From: Terrisporobacter sp.
GTDB lineage: Bacteria > Bacillota_A > Clostridia > Peptostreptococcales > Peptostreptococcaceae
Length of the DNA: 33,674 nt
Direction: 5' to 3'
Assembly: GCA_029851945.1 (NCBI GenBank)
Contig: JARKUZ010000014.1
Span: 1 to 33,674, forward strand
Positions 33,655 through 33,674 of the stretch are shown here, one piece after another (position 1 is the stretch's first letter; every line of letters begins with the position of its first letter). Under the pieces are notes generated by a model, which was not told the origin of the DNA, did no database searches, and was given only the letters and a program-made list of their open reading frames with translations. A program made the translations under genes and the position numbers.

Positions 33655-33674
33655 GCAATTAATATTTGATGAAC

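Noticed and set aside
33600..33660. c-di-GMP-I (GEMM) riboswitch because of GGCAAAC
   Set aside because: The downstream conserved GACGCAAAGC segment and the GAAA tetraloop-receptor pattern are missing; only one short string matches.

Overview
The window is low-GC, gene-dense chromosomal DNA from an anaerobic Firmicute. Features pointing this way are AT-rich codon use, strong AGGAGG-type ribosome binding sites, a reverse rubrerythrin, lysine riboswitches, a CooC-type ATPase, a KamA-type radical SAM enzyme and GatCAB. Clostridia, and probably Peptostreptococcaceae (Clostridioides, Paraclostridium, Paeniclostridium, Romboutsia group), is my best reading, but the species is inferred, not proven. 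I see no phage, insertion sequence, CRISPR array, tRNA or rRNA. I annotate 33 protein genes and many well-formed intrinsic terminators.

Layout. Bases 1-5400 hold a small Cys-motif protein, a minus-strand MntP manganese exporter, a reverse rubrerythrin, and the gatC-gatA-gatB operon for tRNA-dependent amidation. Bases 5400-10610 are mostly membrane housekeeping: cardiolipin synthase, a YdcF/SanA-like protein, an MscS channel, a VTT/TVP38 membrane protein, and a convergent lipoate-protein ligase that shares a terminator stem with the VTT gene. Bases 10800-15800 hold a DUF4362-like lipoprotein and then two tandem NhaC-superfamily transporters. Each transporter has its own promoter, lysine riboswitch and terminator, which is a clear duplication of a whole regulated unit. 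Bases 15800-20840 hold a pentapeptide-repeat protein fused to a two-helix channel-like domain, a KamA-like radical SAM enzyme lacking the lysine-binding aspartates, a DUF6873-type protein, a small Cys-rich unknown, and an Asn-rich lipoprotein.

Bases 21130-29270 form an iron-starvation unit. A Fur-box-decorated promoter drives a NEAT-domain surface protein, a sortase, an IsdE-like heme-binding lipoprotein, a FecCD-type permease, its ATPase, a DUF454 membrane protein, two half-size ABC transporters of exporter fold, and a YgbA-like protein. Most adjacent genes from the binding protein through the second half-transporter overlap by about 8 bases or are spaced by about 10, so this looks like one heme acquisition operon. 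The sortase has no recognisable LPXTG-type substrate beside it, and the NEAT domain lacks the usual YxxxY heme motif.

Bases 29370-33420 hold a lone CooC-like ATPase, then a Fur-family regulator (probably Zur) divergent from a znuA-znuC-znuB zinc importer, with inverted repeats across the shared promoter region. The last 250 bases carry a Fur-like palindrome and a folded, non-coding leader that probably belongs to a gene beyond the window.

Nothing here is a clearly new multi-gene system. The strongest leads are the sortase/NEAT pairing without a canonical sorting motif, the channel fusion with an altered selectivity filter, the KamA homologue with changed substrate residues, and the unassigned structured leader at the right end.
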